Below are positions 51,580-61,451 of a stretch of 64,000 bases of DNA, in pieces. A program made the translations under genes and the position numbers. Below the pieces are notes generated by a model, which was not told where the DNA came from, searched no databases, and was given only the letters and a program-made list of their open reading frames with translations. Source of the DNA: Diplonema papillatum (Eukaryota; Euglenozoa; Diplonemea; Diplonemida; Diplonemidae); NCBI GenBank assembly GCA_030068145.1, contig JAPJBO010000004.1, positions 806,001 to 870,000 of the forward strand, given 5' to 3'. The stretch's first letter is position 1. The number at the start of each line of letters is the position of its first letter.

Positions 51580-52640
51580 GCCAAGAACGAGCTTCCCTCT
51601 CCCAAGCACTACAAATGGCAGAGATGTGATCAGAGCAAGCTGAGGACCCGTGCTCTTCGTGTGCGGCGAGCTTCGACCCGGGCACTGGCGTCGCGCCCCC
51701 TCAACGACGAAGCCCCCCTACTGGGTCGTTTCTTGGTGGCTGACGGGCCCTCTTCTCTCTTTTTTTAGGGGAGCGGGCTCGTTTCTGTTGTACACCCCGG
51801 ACTCCCACTCCAGATTCCGCTAGATTCGTTTAACGACTTACAGAGCCTCGTGCTTCCGCAATGTCCATTGACGATCCACCCGACACGATCCCACCCTCGC
51901 CGAACCGCAGTTTAACTGAAGAGGAACCAGCTCGGTTGCCTTATCTTCGAGGCTTGGGACTTTCGATTTCCTTCGTGGCCGTTAATCCTCTGTTCCGAGA
52001 CGTCGAGCTTCTTTCCTGTCCTTCGTGTCTCTCTCCCAGGTTGGAGTCTGGGGTGATGATTCACAGCTGAAAGCGCAGGCGCGTTTGCGGAAGTTTGCAA
52101 AAGATGATGACAACAGGCATAGAACATGACGTTACTGCGGCGCGTTGGGGAACTTGTCCACTCCGTGAACGCGCCTCGTGTGAGAAACGTTCAAGCTAGA
52201 AAGGTTGTTTCTCGGAAGAATTGGTAATCGTGGTAAACTTTCTTTTTGTTCCTTTTACGGCTATTCTCTCCTTTTATGCGTCTTTTGCTCTCTATTGCTG
52301 GGAATACCGGTATTCCTGGACTTTTGGTGCTGAAGGAAGGGATGAATCCGTTCACTTCACCCCCCACGTGGCGCTCGTTTAGCAGGGGCTGCCGAGTCGC
52401 ACCGTGGCACCGTCCTTCTGTGAAGTAAACATAGTAATAAATACTGTTGTCTTCATTACCCTCGTAGCTCGCCGGGTCAGCATTGCCACACAGGTTGTTT
52501 CTCGGAAGAATGATGCAAGTGAGCAACGCCAGGTACGGGCGGAGACCTCACCATGTTTTGGCATTTGCATGCGCAGACATCACGCACCGCACTCCCGCTG
52601 ACCGGTTCGGACGATGCGAACATCCGCAATGCTAGCTGTG
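51580..52640. other. No gene; copy of the PRMT 5' flank at left
   Basis: 51575-51760 repeats the PRMT upstream region (50558-50690). Beyond 51780 only a duplicated 'AGGTTGTTTCTCGGAAGAAT' (52200 and 52492) was noticed. No gene supported. Confidence 0.5.
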
Positions 52641-53775
52641 TTTGCTCTATGAGACTACTTACTCAGCCGCGAACGAGCCGTCCGGAGGCACCGACAGTCC
52701 GCAGGCCCGGCTGACCAGGGCGGGCGTTGCGCCTTGTCTTCAACGCCAACAGGAATACGCGGTCACCCCGCGTATTGACACGATCCCGTGCCTTCTTCTG
52801 CCGAGTTTCGCGAAGCGCGAGAAGAGCTGTTTTGGCCGCGAACGCCGTCCGGAGGCACCGACAACCCACAGGCCCGGCTGACCATGGCGGCTCCTTGTAT
52901 ACTGTCTTCGACGACCGCCCCGACGGCGGCGGGCATCCTGGAAACGGAGCTGCGCATCAGGCACGCGTTGCCTTGCTGCTCCGGTGTCGGTCGGAAGAAC
53001 GTGGTGCAGTGAGATGGGCACGTCAGCATCTGCCGCAAGTCCGCAAGTCCTCCCCGGCATGCATTTCCGCGTACCCGTGCGTTAAACAGCGGGAACACCG
53101 CCCGTTGTGCAGGGCCGCAGGCATGCCAGGTTGTCCGCCAGGCCCAGGGCGGGCCCACCAGAAGGGACACGATCATTGATGCCGTGCCGAGTTTCGCGAA
53201 GCGCGAGAAGAGCTGTTTTAGCCGCGAACGAGCCGTCCGGAGGCACCGACAATCCGCAGGATCGGAGGACCAGGGCGGCCCCTTGTATACTGTCTTCAAC
53301 CAGGACGCCGGGCGCGAGGGTGCCGGGCGACAGGCTCGCGGGGCCTGCGGCGAAAAGCTCGCCTTCCAGCAGGCGCTCCCGGAGGCGGGTTCAGAAGGCT
53401 TCGACGACCGCCCGGACGGCGGCGGGCATCCTGGAAACGGCGCTGCGCATCAGGCACGCGTTGCCTTGCTGCTCCGCCGCGAGGAACTGCAGGGTCGGTT
53501 GGAAGAACGTGGTGCCGTGAGATGGGCACGTCAGCATCTGCCGCACGTCCTCTCCGGCATGCAATTCCGCGTACGTGCAGGGGCGGGCCCACTAGAAGGG
53601 ACACGATCATTGATGCCGTGCCGAGTTTCGCGAAACGCGAGAAGAGCTCTTTTAGCCGCGAACGAGCCGTCCGGAGGCACCGACAATCCGCAGGACCGGA
53701 GGACCAGGGCGGCCCGTTGCGCCTTGTCTTCAACGCCAACACGGGAAAACGCGGTCAACCCCGCGTATTGACACA
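52640..53775 (-). pseudogene. At least three truncated 3' copies of the THP3-like gene
   Basis: Fragments at about 52660-53170, 53175-53600 and 53600-53770 repeat the last ~50-180 codons of the gene at 53777-55633 (blocks GCACGCGTTGCCTTGCTGCT, 'CACGTCAGCATCTGCCGCA' and the SVPPDGSFAAK codons). They differ in internal deletions; the middle copy is the longest and nearly colinear. All are downstream of, and in the same orientation as, the intact gene. Confidence 0.85.
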
Positions 53776-53776
53776 A

Positions 53777-55633
53777 TCATTGATCCCGTGCCTTCTTCTG
53801 CCGAGTTTCGCGAAGCGCGAGAAGAGCTGTTTTAGCCGCGAACGAGCCGTCCGGAGGCACCGACAATCCGCAGGCCCGGCTGACCAGGGCGGCCCCTTGT
53901 ATACTGTCTTCAACCAGGACGCCGGCCGCGAGGATGCCGGGCGACAGGCTCGCGGGGCCTGCGGCGAAAAGCTCGCCTTCCAGCAGGCGCTCCCGGAGTG
54001 GGGTTCCGAAGGCTTCGACGACCGCCCGGACGGCGGCGGGCATCCTGGAAACGGCGCTGCGCATCAGGCACGCGTTGCCTTGCTGCTCCGCCGCGAGGAA
54101 CTGCAGGGTCGGTCGGAAGAACGTGGTGCCGTGGGGTGGGCACGTCAGCATCTGACGTATGTCCTCCCCGGCGTGCAATTCCGCGTACCCGTGCGTTAAA
54201 CAGCGGAACACCGCCCGCTGCGCGGTGTGCAGAGCCCGCAGGCACGCCAGGTTGTCCGCCAGGCCCAGGGCCTTCGCGGCAGCGTCCACTTCGCTGCTTG
54301 CCCCAACTCCTCTCAATACCACGTCGCCAGCGGCATCCGGCCCCCTGCACGATGCGTCCACGCCGGTGCCGTTTCCGGCGGTGCGTTCCTCGTTGGCTGC
54401 CACCCAACTCCGGTCCTCGGATCCGCCAGCAACCGCAGAATCCGGTGTAGCAGTCGCACCGCAATTTCGGTGTTCGTCTGCTCCCGTGGCGGCAACACGC
54501 GCCTCGTCGGCAGCGTGCCAAGTCCGGCGCTCGGGTTCTCGCTCGTTTTCGGCGGTGCGTTCCTCGGTGGCTGCAACCCAACTCCGGTCCTCGGATCCAA
54601 CCGCAGAATCCGGTGTGGCAGTCGCACCGCAATTTCGGTGTTCGTCCGCTCCCGTGGCGGCAACACGCGCCTCGTCGGCAGCGTGCCAAGTCCGGCACTC
54701 GGGTTCTCGCTCGTTTTCGGCGGCGCCCGCCGCGTTGGCTGCGCCCCAGCTTCGGGGGTCGGAGACGCCCACGACCGCAGGGTGCACGTCGTCGGTTGCA
54801 CTGCAGTCTCGGTGCGTGCGCGCACCTGTGTCGGTAGCTTCCACCTCGACGGCTTCGTTGCAACGTCGTCTACGCTCGGTTTCGGGGTGTTCGGCGGCGT
54901 CCGCCTCGTTGGCTGCACCCCAACTTCGGTGCCTAGTCACCTGCAGCGCCGCAGGATCCTCGTCGTCGGTTGCACTGCAGTCGCGGTGCTTGCGCAAACC
55001 TGCGCCGGCAGCTTCGACCTCGACGGCTCCGTTGCAACGTCGTCTCCGCTCGGTTTCGGGGTGTTCGGCGGCGTCCGCCTCGTTGGCTGCACCCCAGCTT
55101 AGGTGCGTAGTTAGTACCCGGAGGGCCGGAGGATCCTCGTCGCCGTTTGCCCTGCTCTCTCCGTGTTCGCGTGCGGCTCCGTTGCAACTTGTTTTGCGCT
55201 CGGCTTCTCCCAGGGCGATAGCGCACGCCTCGTTGCCCGCACTGCGCCTCCTGCGTTCGGGCACGCCCTGCGCCGCGGAGATGCGCGCCGAGGGTGGCTG
55301 CTGCATGCGGTCGTAGACCGACAGCAGGGAAGTTTGGCACGCGGTGAACTCTCCCGCGTCGCCGGCGCGGAGCGATTCACGGGCGTGGACGGCGTAGACG
55401 AGGAGGGCGGGGGTGCCCGCTATGTCCTGCACCGCGAGGTCCTGCCGCAGGGAGCGGAGCTGGCTGTTCAAGTAGCGGTACCGGGCCGCCGGCTCGAAGC
55501 TTTCGGCCTTCTCCAGCACGTGGCGCAAGGCGCGGTCGACGACGTGCGCGGGTCGGATTTGCCGCGGGTCCGTCGGCGCCGTGCGAAGGTAGTCGCGCTC
55601 GAGGGCTTCGCAAATTCCCCGCACGGGGGGCAT
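53777..55633 (-). CDS. THP3/LENG8-like SAC3-domain protein, ~618 aa
   Basis: The N-terminus matches the start of the SAC3/GANP domain of the THP3/LENG8 group: VRGICEALERDYLRTAPTDP (4-23), RPAHVVDRALRHVLEKAE (27-44), RYRYLNSQLRSLRQDLAVQD (51-70), HARESL (83-88) and GEFTACQTSLLSVYD (94-108). These proteins act with PCI partners in mRNA processing and export. The second half of the SAC3 domain is not recognisable. Instead, residues about 135-410 hold degenerate ~35-residue repeats (ANEADAAEHPETERRRRCN and relatives), and a folded-looking tail follows (LHTAQRAVFRCLTHGYAEL ... LRERLLEGELFAAGPASLS). ATG 55633 is the first ATG; the frame is open farther upstream, so an upstream exon is possible. A conserved element lies about 100 bp upstream. 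Confidence 0.7.
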   Translation of the reverse strand: MPPVRGICEALERDYLRTAPTDPRQIRPAHVVDRALRHVLEKAESFEPAARYRYLNSQLRSLRQDLAVQDIAGTPALLVYAVHARESLRAGDAGEFTACQTSLLSVYDRMQQPPSARISAAQGVPERRRRSAGNEACAIALGEAERKTSCNGAAREHGESRANGDEDPPALRVLTTHLSWGAANEADAAEHPETERRRRCNGAVEVEAAGAGLRKHRDCSATDDEDPAALQVTRHRSWGAANEADAAEHPETERRRRCNEAVEVEATDTGARTHRDCSATDDVHPAVVGVSDPRSWGAANAAGAAENEREPECRTWHAADEARVAATGADEHRNCGATATPDSAVGSEDRSWVAATEERTAENEREPERRTWHAADEARVAATGADEHRNCGATATPDSAVAGGSEDRSWVAANEERTAGNGTGVDASCRGPDAAGDVVLRGVGASSEVDAAAKALGLADNLACLRALHTAQRAVFRCLTHGYAELHAGEDIRQMLTCPPHGTTFFRPTLQFLAAEQQGNACLMRSAVSRMPAAVRAVVEAFGTPLRERLLEGELFAAGPASLSPGILAAGVLVEDSIQGAALVSRACGLSVPPDGSFAAKTALLALRETRQKKARDQ

Positions 55634-55721
55634 TTCTGTCTTGTCCCGGTGGTTCTTTTTCGGGCCCACTCCACTGGCAGAGGGCGCTGCTATTTCGTGT
55701 ATTGTGTTGTTGTATGTGAAG

Positions 55722-55745
55722 CCGGGTATTGAAGTCGCCGATACC
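55722..55745 (-). promoter_or_regulatory. Conserved upstream element, THP3-like gene
   Basis: CCGGGTATTGAAGTCGCCG is nearly the same as CGGGTTTTTGAAGTCTCCG upstream of the coiled-coil gene, at a similar distance from the start codon. Confidence 0.45.
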
Positions 55746-55759
55746 GGAACGGGTGTGTG

Positions 55760-56045
55760 CTCAGGGCAACCGTCTCACGGATTTTTCGAGGGAATCTGCG
55801 AGGCTTGACGAACCTACATGTATACCGGTGTATGTTCTTCGGGGGAAACATTTTGTTTTGGGATAGGTGTAGTGACTCCGCAGGGTATCCAAAGTACCCT
55901 TGGGGTATCACGCCAGCGTAAGTTGGTATTCGGATTTATCCATTCCTTTCCTCTCATTGAACGAAAACCGCTGCTGCAATGCACATCAGCAATGCCTGAC
56001 TGCAGTGTCCAACTTCAACGCTCAAGACTGAGGATAGCCAATAGA
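55760..56045. other. Short intergenic stretch, nothing recognised
   Basis: No coding region, repeat or RNA gene recognised before the tandem duplication begins at about 56047. Confidence 0.5.
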
Positions 56046-56915
56046 GATTCCTGAAAGTATTTATCCTCCCCGAAGCCGAACTGTCTTCAACTAGACAACA
56101 GGGCAATTAGACGTCGGCGCAATCAGCGTCTAGGCACTTCACGATGCCGTCGCAACAAGCGTTCGGTGCCACGGATGAGCACGGACGCACGACGCTAGTC
56201 TGGGCGGGACCTGGGGGCTTGCGCCTAGGAGACCGAGAGGGTGTGGGTTTCCGCTCTGCAGGTACCGTGCTTGCGGACTTCGGCTTGTGCCTAAGGTACA
56301 TCGAAAGACCGAGGGTTTAAACATGAACGTAGAATCTGTATGATGCAGGCAACTGTTAAGGAAACCAATCAAAGCCTTCGCCCGATGACTCGGATCTTCG
56401 CCAAAAGCGGATCGGAAGAAGGCAAACAATGATCCGTTGATCATTTGAATGGGAGGAAGCGGCGCATGCGCCAGTCGCAATAAAGAATGTTGAAGTATGG
56501 CTAAAGATAAAGTGGTGTCACCTGAGGCGGTAATCTCAGGGCCGCCCACGTGATAAGCCGTTAAACAGCGGCTGCCGGCTTATCCCGTGACACCTTTCAT
56601 ATGTACGTTATAGAAAGAGTAGCTTTGGCACTCTTACAGGTTCGTTCCCTCGTAGCTCGCCGGGAACGGGTACTCCAGTGAAACTGGGTGTGTTACCGTT
56701 CCAGGTTTGGATTTTGGGAGCTTTGCCTCATGTGAATTCTGAGACATATTGCTCCCACGAATGGTGTAATACGACAATGAACGTGAACTGTCAGAAATGA
56801 ATTCAGCACAAATCAATGCGTGTTTCCTGTTGTGAAGACTTTTTTTTTTAAAAGCGGGCGGCCTCGCAGGAATCAAAGACGAGACTTATATGTGTCCGCA
56901 AAAAAAAGAGCGCGT

Positions 56916-57803
56916 TTAGCACTCGCTGGCCTCGGCCTGGGTGTCGAAGCATTGGCCGCAGCCCGGGAACTGGTTCGCCGGACACCCGGGGGCGCAAGCC
57001 GCCGCAGCGGCCACCGAGGGGTGGCAGTCGCCGCAGCCGGAGATCGGGGCAAACGAGGGGCAACCGTCGACGCCGCACATCGCGGCTTCTTCTTCGTTGT
57101 CGAAGCACGCGTCGCAGCCGGGGAACGGCGCGCCGGGAGCGTCGCACACGCACTGGGCGGCCGCGGCCTGCGTGGCGTGGCACGTGCCGCACCCCTTGAA
57201 CGGCTGCGCCGGCGGGCACGCCGCGGGCGGGAACACGTCGGGGCCCGTCGGCGTCGGAGTGCAGACGGCCGCTTCTTCTTCGGTCGCCCAGCACTCACCG
57301 CACCCGGAAATCTGTCTGTGCGGCGGGCACACGCCACCTGTGGGAGGCGTCGGCGGAACCGGTTCGGTAGGCGGCGTCGGGGTCCACGGCCACCACGGCC
57401 ACGTCGGGGTCGTCGGCGGCGGCGCGGGTCCGGTAGGCGGCGTCGGGGTCCACGGCCACCACGGCCACGTCGGAGTCGTCGGCGGCGTCGGCACAGGGGG
57501 CCACGGGAACCACGGGTTGTACGGGGGCGGCACCGGCACCGGCGGCGACGGCGGCGGCGGCACCGGGTACGTCGGCCACGTCGGCCAACTCGGCCACGTC
57601 GGCGGGTTCTTCGGCGGGTTCGTCGGCGGCGGCGCGTTGCTCTTCGAGTTGCTCTTGGAGTTGCTCTTGTCGTTGCTCTTGTCGTTCCCCTTAGAGCTAC
57701 TCTTCGAGTTACTTTTAGAGTTACTCTTGTCGTTGCTCTTACTCGAGCTGGCCGATGCGCTCGTGGCGCACAGCACCAGCACAACCCATGCTGCCGTTCT
57801 CAT
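56916..57803 (-). CDS. Secreted Pro/Trp-rich, cysteine-repeat protein, 295 aa
   Basis: Signal peptide MRTAAWVVLVLCATSASA (1-18) is followed by a Ser/Lys/Asn/Asp repeat (SKSNDKSNSKSNSK; about 19-57), then a proline/tryptophan-rich linker with two 22-residue units (core PTWPWWPWTPTPPTGP), then five cysteine modules. Each module resembles C-x(6-8)-[IF]-x-GC-[GD]-x-C-x(5)-E/A-x-A-x-C, e.g. ISGCGECWATEEEAAVC and FPGCDACFDNEEEAAMC. The protein ends in EASEC. Likely extracellular or wall/lorica-associated; the cysteines should form disulfides. I know no named family. The gene is inside the tandem duplication; the paralogue at 59218-60171 differs mainly by one extra linker unit. Confidence 0.75.
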   Translation of the reverse strand: MRTAAWVVLVLCATSASASSSKSNDKSNSKSNSKSSSKGNDKSNDKSNSKSNSKSNAPPPTNPPKNPPTWPSWPTWPTYPVPPPPSPPVPVPPPYNPWFPWPPVPTPPTTPTWPWWPWTPTPPTGPAPPPTTPTWPWWPWTPTPPTEPVPPTPPTGGVCPPHRQISGCGECWATEEEAAVCTPTPTGPDVFPPAACPPAQPFKGCGTCHATQAAAAQCVCDAPGAPFPGCDACFDNEEEAAMCGVDGCPSFAPISGCGDCHPSVAAAAACAPGCPANQFPGCGQCFDTQAEASEC

Positions 57804-58163
57804 GTTTTCTTACTTCGTGAGCTTTCGTGAAAGTGTGAATGACCTGCGGGTGAGAGTTGATGAATGTGCCTGAGATGGGTGATTCTAAAACGATGCTGTA
57901 TGTCAGTCCATGTGTTCCGCCGCAGGTCCCGCAGGACCGGAAGCACCGCTCTTTTTGCCGAATGCACCGGTCCCGAAGATGGATGATGCGCAAACGATCC
58001 ACCCATGGTTGGCCGCGTACTGGTATCACAAAGCCAACCGTGCGTAGGAGTGCGTGGTACGCCGCGAAGTCATTGTCGATGGAGCGTGGATGAGTGCAGA
58101 GATCTTCGTTGTAGTAGCGATTATTCAATGGAGAACATTGAAGGCCGAAGTGAAGAAGGTGCC

Positions 58164-58500
58164 TCAAAGCTGCCACTGACGAGCTTGCTCGGACGTGCAA
58201 CATTGCCGAAAGGGAACGCGTGAACATTCCGCAACCCGGATGCAGAGATCCCGGGTGACGACGTGGCAGTGCGAAACACCTTCGCAGAACAGAGACGAGA
58301 AGTACACGGCGCGGACAAACACGTCGTAGAACACTTTCTCCGCCAGCACCTCCTTCGCGACGGCCACCGCGAGGAAGCACGGGTCCTCGGCGGAGCGGCC
58401 GGCGGCGGGAGCGGCTGACCCAGTCGACGATCCGGTTGTGCGAGGCGATCGCGCGGTATGGAAGATCTCCGGGAATGTACGGGCAGCCGTCCATGCTAGC
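58164..58500 (-). pseudogene. Conserved fragment of an unknown gene, unit 1
   Basis: The minus strand reads RSAEDPCFLAVAVAKEVL then AEKVFYDVFVRAV. The homologous place in unit 2 (about 60515-60715) reads EIFRTARSLNRIVDSVSRSV then LEAAAGRSAEDPCFLA in one frame and AVAVAKEVLAEKVFYDVFV in another. Small indels break the frame differently in the two copies, so both are probably decayed copies of one exon. Function unknown. Confidence 0.4.
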
Positions 58501-58657
58501 GACTTCCCATCTTCACCCCGTGGCAAAAAGAGCATGCCTGCGTAACTGTGCACAGACTACTACTTGTCTGTACTATCTTCTGTGGTCCTGGTGACCAAAA
58601 CACGCGTGGTGTGCCCCCATGTCTTCGTGTGGCTACGGTGGTGGGGCACCCTAGCCG

Positions 58658-60845
58658 ATGGAGATTCTTGAAAGTATTTGTCCTCCACGAAGCCGAACTG
58701 TCTTCAACTAGACGTCCGGCGCAATCAGCGTCTTTGCACTTCACTATGCCGTCGTAACAAGGGTTCGGTGCTAAGGTTGAGCACGGATGCACGACGCCTT
58801 TCTGGACGGTACTTCGGCCTGCGCCTAAGGGGCAGCGAAAGACCGAGAGGGTTTGAACATGAACGTAGAATGTATGGATGCGGGCATCTGTTAAGGAAAC
58901 CAATCAAAGCCTTCGCCCGATGACTCGGAACTCTTGGGGATCTTGGCCAAAAGCGGATCGGAAGAAGGCAAATAATGATCCGTTGATCATTAGAACGATG
59001 GGAGGTAAAGATCCGTTGATCATTAGAACGATGGGAGGAAGCGGCGCATGCGCCAGTCGCAACAAAAAAAATAAAACAATGAACGTGAACTGTCAGAAAT
59101 GAATTCGGCACAAATCAATGCGTGTTTCCTGTTGTTAAGACTTTAAAAAAAAAAAGCGGGCGGCCTCGCAGGAATCAAAGACGAGACTTATATGTGTCCG
59201 CAAAAAAAAGAGCGCGTTTAGCACTCGCTGGCCTCGGCCTGGGTGTCGAAGCATTGGCCGCAGCCCGGGAACTGGTTCGCCGGACACCCGGGGGCGCAAG
59301 CCGCCGCAGCGGCCACCGAGGGGTGGCAGTCGCCGCAGCCGGAGATCGGGGCAAACGAGGGGCAACCGTCGACGCCGCACATCGCGGCTTCTTCTTCGTT
59401 GTCGAAGCACGCGTCGCAGCCGGGGAACGGCGCGCCGGGAGCGTCGCACACGCACTGGGCGGCCGCGGCCTGCGTGGCGTGGCACGTGCCGCACCCCTTG
59501 AACGGCTGCGCCGGCGGGCACGCCGCGGGCGGGAACACGTCGGGGCCCGTCGGCGTCGGAGTGCAGACGGCCGCTTCTTCTTCGGTCGCCCAGCACTCAC
59601 CGCACCCGGAAATCTGTCTGTGCGGCGGGCACACGCCACCTGTGGGAGGCGTCGGCGGAACCGGTTCGGTAGGCGGCGTCGGGGTCCACGGCCACCACGG
59701 CCACGTCGGGGTCGTCGGCGGCGGCGCGGGTCCGGTAGGCGGCGTCGGGGTCCACGGCCACCACGGCCACGTCGGAGTCGTCGGCGGCGGCACGGGTCCC
59801 GTAGGCGGCGTCGGGGTCCACGGCCACCACGGCCACGTCGGAGTCGTCGGCGGCGTCGGCACAGGGGGCCACGGGAACCACGGGTTGTACGGGGGCGGCA
59901 CCGGCACCGGCGGCGACGGCGGCGGCGGCACCGGGTACGTCGGCCACGTCGGCCAACTCGGCCACGTCGGCGGGTTCTTCGGCGGGTTCGTCGGCGGCGG
60001 CGCGTTGCTCTTCGAGTTGCTCTTGGAGTTGCTCTTGTCGTTGCTCTTGTCGTTCCCCTTAGAGCTACTCTTCGAGTTACTTTTAGAGTTACTCTTGTCG
60101 TTGCTCTTACTCGAGCTGGCCGATGCGCTCGTGGCGCACAGCACCAGCACAACCCATGCTGCCGTTCTCATGTTTTCTTACTTCGTGAGCTTTCGTGAAA
60201 GTGTGAATGACCTGCGGGTGAGAGTTGATGAATGTGCCTGAGATGGGTGATTCTAAAACGATGCTGTGTGTCACTTCGTGTGTTCTGCCGCAGGTCCCGC
60301 AGGACCGGAAGCACCGCTCTTTTTGCCGAATGCACCGGTCCCGAAGATGGATGAAGCGCAAACGATCCACCCATGGTTGGTCAAAGCTGCCACTGACGAG
60401 CTTGCTTGGACGTGGAGGATTGCCGAAAGGGAACACGTGAACATTCCGCAACCCGGATGCAGAGATCTCACTGCGAAACACCTTCGCAGAACAGAGACGA
60501 CGGGAAGTACGGCGCGGACAAACACGTCGTAGAACACTTTCTCCGCCAGCACCTCCTTCGCGACGGCCACCGCGAGGTCGCCCGCGGAAGGCGGAATCAC
60601 GCTGCGAGGAAGCACGGGTCCTCGGCGGAGCGGCCGGCGGCGGCTTCGAGGACGGAGCGGCTGACCGAGTCGACGATCCGGTTTAGCGATCGCGCGGTAC
60701 GGAAAATCTCCGAATGTACGGCTGCAGCCGTTCATGCTAGCGACTTTCCATCTTCACCCCCCGGCAAAAAGAGCATGCCTGCGTAACGGTGCACAGCCGA
60801 CTACTTGTCGGTACTATGTTCTGTGGTCCAGGTGACCACACGACG
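58658..60845 (-). repeat. Large tandem duplication, unit 2
   Basis: Second unit of the duplication starting with GAAGCCGAACTGTCTTCAAC. Near 58975-59040 it contains a local doubling (GATCCGTTGATCATTAGAAC twice) not present in unit 1, and it lacks about 150 bp present in unit 1 around 58000-58160. Confidence 0.9.
59218..60171 (-). CDS. Secreted Pro/Trp-rich, cysteine-repeat protein, 317 aa (paralogue)
   Basis: Same layout as 56916-57803: identical signal peptide, Ser/Lys/Asn repeat, Pro/Trp linker and five cysteine modules. The only clear difference is a third 22-residue linker unit (66 bp) with TGPVPPPTTPTWPWWP, which makes the linker longer. Flanking non-coding sequence differs more than the coding sequence, which suggests recent gene conversion or selection on the protein. 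The start ATG and the short A-rich leader are the same in both copies. Confidence 0.75.
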   Translation of the reverse strand: MRTAAWVVLVLCATSASASSSKSNDKSNSKSNSKSSSKGNDKSNDKSNSKSNSKSNAPPPTNPPKNPPTWPSWPTWPTYPVPPPPSPPVPVPPPYNPWFPWPPVPTPPTTPTWPWWPWTPTPPTGPVPPPTTPTWPWWPWTPTPPTGPAPPPTTPTWPWWPWTPTPPTEPVPPTPPTGGVCPPHRQISGCGECWATEEEAAVCTPTPTGPDVFPPAACPPAQPFKGCGTCHATQAAAAQCVCDAPGAPFPGCDACFDNEEEAAMCGVDGCPSFAPISGCGDCHPSVAAAAACAPGCPANQFPGCGQCFDTQAEASEC

Positions 60846-60854
60846 CACTTGTCA

Positions 60855-60955
60855 TGTAAAATCACTTGGTATATAACAAGTGACCTAACAAGTGAAAATG
60901 CATAACAAGTGGCACTTGTTATATACCACGTGATCACTTGTTATACAGTCATTCT
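60855..60955. repeat. Palindromic 'CACTTGTTATATAC' cluster
   Basis: GGTATATAACAAGTG (about 60868-60883) and its inverse CACTTGTTATATACC (about 60911-60926) plus several extra CACTTG/CAAGTG copies allow a hairpin. It lies just past the duplication end. Confidence 0.75.
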
Positions 60956-60959
60956 CATG

Positions 60960-61451
60960 GCAACCGTTCAAATATGGAAAAGACCATCTGAAGGTCAGCC
61001 CCGGGACATTTTCTTTGGTCAGAGGCCGTTTTGAACCGTTTCGAATCCGATCTTTTCATTCAGACCCTCGGTGGGCTGCGAAGCTCGATATCTGGCGGGT
61101 TAGATCCCAAAAATAGGTTTTGCGAAAAACGCATTTTCATGTTTTGCCATCGAGGGGGTCACCAGTTTTGTAACACCCCGGGAATAGAGTTCTCAGGCAT
61201 GCTCCGGATTAAAAATCATCTTTGACCAAATTCGAGGCTGGGATGGTGGGTGTATGGGCTTCTTTTTCCAGGGCACCTATTGCAGGAAGATGAGATTCTG
61301 CGTGTCGGAAAAGCCTGGAGGGCCCAGATTTGTTTGTACGTGCGGGGGAGGATTAGCCTGTTAGTGAGTGATAGTGAGTGAATATGATCGGTAGGCTAAT
61401 CTTCTCCCAAACACGCTGCCAGCGTTCTCTTTCGTGTTTACAATTAATTGT
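60960..61451. other. No gene recognised
   Basis: No coding region, RNA gene or repeat recognised between the palindromic cluster and the mobile element. Confidence 0.5.

Larger units (their letters stand above)
56047..58620 (-). repeat. Large tandem duplication, unit 1
   Basis: About 2.57 kb matching 58658-60845 over most of its length, including the secreted-protein gene, its flanks, and the end block 'TTCTGTGGTCC(T/A)GGTGACCA'. The two units differ by several indels and scattered substitutions outside the gene, yet the gene itself is almost identical. Confidence 0.9.

Noticed and set aside
56820..60198. Arg-rich and Gly/His-rich frames of 300-358 codons over the secreted-protein genes
   Set aside because: Shadows of the Pro/Trp/Ser-rich coding frame, which alone has a signal peptide and regular cysteine modules.
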